Of a stretch of 64,000 nucleotides of DNA, positions 62,209 to 64,000 are shown in pieces; positions within the stretch are counted from its first letter, which is position 1; each line of letters begins with the position of its first letter. Location: positions 62,001 through 126,000 of the forward strand of contig JACJXW010000006.1 of the NCBI GenBank assembly GCA_020636405.1. Reading direction: 5' to 3'. The position numbers and the translations under genes are program-made. Below the pieces are notes generated by a model that saw only the letters and a program-made list of their open reading frames with translations, had not been told where the DNA came from and searched no databases. The DNA is from Lewinellaceae bacterium. GTDB taxonomy: Bacteria > Bacteroidota > Bacteroidia > Chitinophagales > Saprospiraceae.

Positions 62209-64000
62209 TCACTTCAGCACCTGCACCTCCATAAACGAGGCATGCGCTGTATCGTGGTAGATGCGGTGGGTAGCCTTCTGGAAGTCTTCCTCACTGCAGT
62301 TGTAGATGTCCACGAACTTTTGCGGGTTGCGGTCTACCAGCGGGAACCAGGAGTTCTGCACCTGGATCATGATGCGGTGGCCTGCTTTGAAGGTGTGGGC
62401 AATGTCGGGGATGACAAACCGTACCTGAGTCACTTCGTTTGGTTTGAATGGTTCGGGTTTTTCAAAACTATTGCGAAAGCGGCCGCGCATGATCTCGCCC
62501 CTTACCATCATCTGGTAGCCCCCCATGGGTACATTTTTCTCATTCTCAGGGTAATCTTCCATCTTATCCGGAAAGACGTCGACCAGTTTGACGACATAGT
62601 CGGCGTCGGTGCCGGTAGTACTCACATAGAGGTTGGCGATGAGCGGTCCGGTAAAGGTGACGTCCTCCTTCAGCACGGGGGTCTGGTATACCATCACATC
62701 CGGGCGCCGGGCGGCGAAGCGCTGGTCGTCGGTCATGTATTCACGGGTGCGCTGCAGGTGGACGTCTTCCGTATAGGGAACCGGCTTCATGGGGTCGCTG
62801 ACGTACTCATCGTAGCTGCTGCGGCCCCTGGGGGCTTCGAAGGAAAGGCCGCCGCCTGCCTGGAAGTAAAGCTTTTGGGGGGTGGCGTTCGCTGGTGGCC
62901 AGGTATCGAAGCCCTGCCACTCGTTGGCGCCGGTGACGAAGATGGATGCCTCGGGAATGTCCATGCCGCCATCGCCATGCAGATAATATTTGAAGAACTG
63001 ATCCTCCAGCCCTTTATAGTGTTCAGTGGTATTGAAACCGTATTGGACATTGCCCAGCTTTTCGCCGTCGCCGGCGGCCCACTGGCCGTGGTACCAGGGG
63101 CCCATCACCAGGCGGTTTTGAGTGGAAGGCGGGTTTTGCGTTTCAATGGCCTTGTAAACAGCCAGAGGCCCGAAAGAGTCCTCAGCGTCGAACCAGCCGC
63201 CGACGGTCATCACTGCGGGAGTGATCTTTTTCAGGTGGGGCCTGGGGTTACGTGCTTTCCACCAGTCGTCGTAGTTGGGGTGGGCCATGAGGTCGTTCCA
63301 GAAAGCGATGGAATCGTGTAGGTAGAGCTTATTCAGGTTCTTGATGGGGCCGGCGTCGAGGAAGAACTGGTAGTTGTCTTTAACTGGCCAGTCGAACCGG
63401 GGGGCGCCTTCGGTCGTCGGCTCGGGGCGGGGCTTGCCAAAGCTGGAAAAGAAGGAGAAGGCGTCCATGACGAAAAAGGCCCCGTTGTGGTGGAAGTCAT
63501 CGCCGATGAACCAGTCGGTGACCGGCGCCTGGGGAGAGGCGGCCTTAAGGGCGGGGTGCGCTTCCGGCAGGGCCATTGTGGAGTAGAAACCGGGATAGGA
63601 GATGCCCAGGATGCCCACTTTGCCGTTGTTGTTGGGCAGGTTGCCGACCAGCCAGTCGATGCTGTCGAAGGTGTCGCTGTTGTCGTCCACCTGTTTGGGG
63701 CTGCGTTTGTTGGGAATGAAGGGGCGTACATTGACGTATTCTCCCTCGCTCATGTACTTGCCGCGTACGTCCTGTAGGACGAAGATGTAGCCGTCGTCCA
63801 TGAGGTGTTTGTAGAATTTCAGGCGGAAGGTATATTCCTCCTCCCCGTAAGGGCTGCAGCTGTAGGGCGTACGCCACATCAGGATGGGGTAGGAGCGGGT
63901 GGTGTCTCTGGGGTAATAGATAGAAGTGAAAAGCTTCGCTCCGTCCCGCATGGTGATGTACATTTCCTTCTTGGCGTAATTTTCCTGTATCCAGGCCATA
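62209..64000 (-). CDS. CocE/NonD-family hydrolase (partial at the right edge)
   Basis: 596 residues are visible from an ATG at 63999, but the usual signal peptide is missing, so the gene probably begins beyond the window. An X-Pro dipeptidyl-peptidase S15/cocaine-esterase-type hydrolase: oxyanion region FTSIYYPRDT, DGYIFVLQDVRGKYMSEG, nucleophile Ser134 in GISYPG, acid in GGWFDAEDSFGP, His in MGPWYHGQWAAG. The C-terminal jelly-roll domain includes LIANLYVSTTGTDADYVVKL and HRIMIQVQNSWFPLVDRNPQ. Probably hydrolyses acyl-peptides, esters or glutaryl-type substrates at the surface. Ends at 62209 next to the hairpin element. Confidence 0.9.
   Translation of the reverse strand, partial: MAWIQENYAKKEMYITMRDGAKLFTSIYYPRDTTRSYPILMWRTPYSCSPYGEEEYTFRLKFYKHLMDDGYIFVLQDVRGKYMSEGEYVNVRPFIPNKRSPKQVDDNSDTFDSIDWLVGNLPNNNGKVGILGISYPGFYSTMALPEAHPALKAASPQAPVTDWFIGDDFHHNGAFFVMDAFSFFSSFGKPRPEPTTEGAPRFDWPVKDNYQFFLDAGPIKNLNKLYLHDSIAFWNDLMAHPNYDDWWKARNPRPHLKKITPAVMTVGGWFDAEDSFGPLAVYKAIETQNPPSTQNRLVMGPWYHGQWAAGDGEKLGNVQYGFNTTEHYKGLEDQFFKYYLHGDGGMDIPEASIFVTGANEWQGFDTWPPANATPQKLYFQAGGGLSFEAPRGRSSYDEYVSDPMKPVPYTEDVHLQRTREYMTDDQRFAARRPDVMVYQTPVLKEDVTFTGPLIANLYVSTTGTDADYVVKLVDVFPDKMEDYPENEKNVPMGGYQMMVRGEIMRGRFRNSFEKPEPFKPNEVTQVRFVIPDIAHTFKAGHRIMIQVQNSWFPLVDRNPQKFVDIYNCSEEDFQKATHRIYHDTAHASFMEVQVLK

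Noticed and set aside
62182..63321. Long plus-strand frame opposite the CocE hydrolase
   Set aside because: Antisense shadow of a conserved hydrolase with Ser/Asp/His motifs.

Overview
The window looks like a chromosomal piece of a Bacteroidota genome, most likely of the Saprospiraceae/Lewinella group. Reasons seen here: two very large hybrid two-component regulators (propeller sensor, kinase, receiver and AraC in one chain), a subtilase with a type IX secretion (T9SS) C-terminal tail, PKD-rich and FISUMP lipoproteins, a lipidated Omp85 protein (TamL) with TamB, a lone TonB-plug lipoprotein, DUF4407, DUF1835, DUF1573 and DUF2795 proteins, and promoters of the form TTTG-N19-TANNTTTG with little Shine-Dalgarno signal. 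The family placement is an inference from gene content, not from an rRNA.

Layout. 1-3.1 kb (minus): ABC transporter (cut by the edge), a DUF885-like lipoprotein, cmk and a helical-repeat protein. 3.2-6.3 kb (minus): DUF2795 protein, a periplasmic transglutaminase-like protein and queA. 6.5-14.4 kb (minus): tamL, tamB and a small secreted protein. 14.5-21.1 kb: diheme cytochrome c lipoprotein, the first hybrid regulator and a secreted two-module protein. 21.2-24.5 kb (minus): two tandem arginyltransferase-like paralogs and a beta-barrel protein. 24.6-26.8 kb (plus): dolichyl-phosphate-mannose-synthase-like glycosyltransferase and a MacB-type permease. 27-34.1 kb: plug lipoprotein, tRNA-Arg(CCG), the second hybrid regulator and an alpha/beta-hydrolase lipoprotein. 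34.5-40.8 kb is an accessory region: a FISUMP lipoprotein, a three-gene overlapping operon of exported unknowns, a divergent HTH/tandem-module/nucleotide-hydrolase-like protein, a frameshifted dimethylargininase and queD. 41.3-53.7 kb: DoxX and Gfo/Idh/MocA proteins, then a sigma/anti-sigma pair divergent from a subtilase, a CHAT-TPR protease and a PKD lipoprotein. 53.8-64 kb: mixed genes (PAP2, DUF1573, DUF1835, DUF4407, AraC, serine beta-lactamase-like and CocE hydrolases).

Two loci stand out as possible undescribed systems. (1) 35.8-40.4 kb: a cytosolic protein with an N-terminal HTH-like region, two copies of a beta-rich module and a C-terminal nucleoside-deoxyribosyltransferase/TIR-like domain, divergent from three translationally coupled exported proteins. 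(2) 43.6-53.7 kb: sigma factor, TPR anti-sigma-like protein, secreted subtilase and an apparently exported CHAT caspase-like protein, a layout suggesting a proteolytic signalling module.

A third theme is non-coding: at least eight intergenic sites hold short-period (7-8 bp) arrays or perfect hairpin elements, most with a purine-rich arm facing its own complement and most packed within a few bases of stop codons. Similar palindromic sequence appears to have entered coding frames in at least two proteins (HTCS1 kinase domain, diheme cytochrome).
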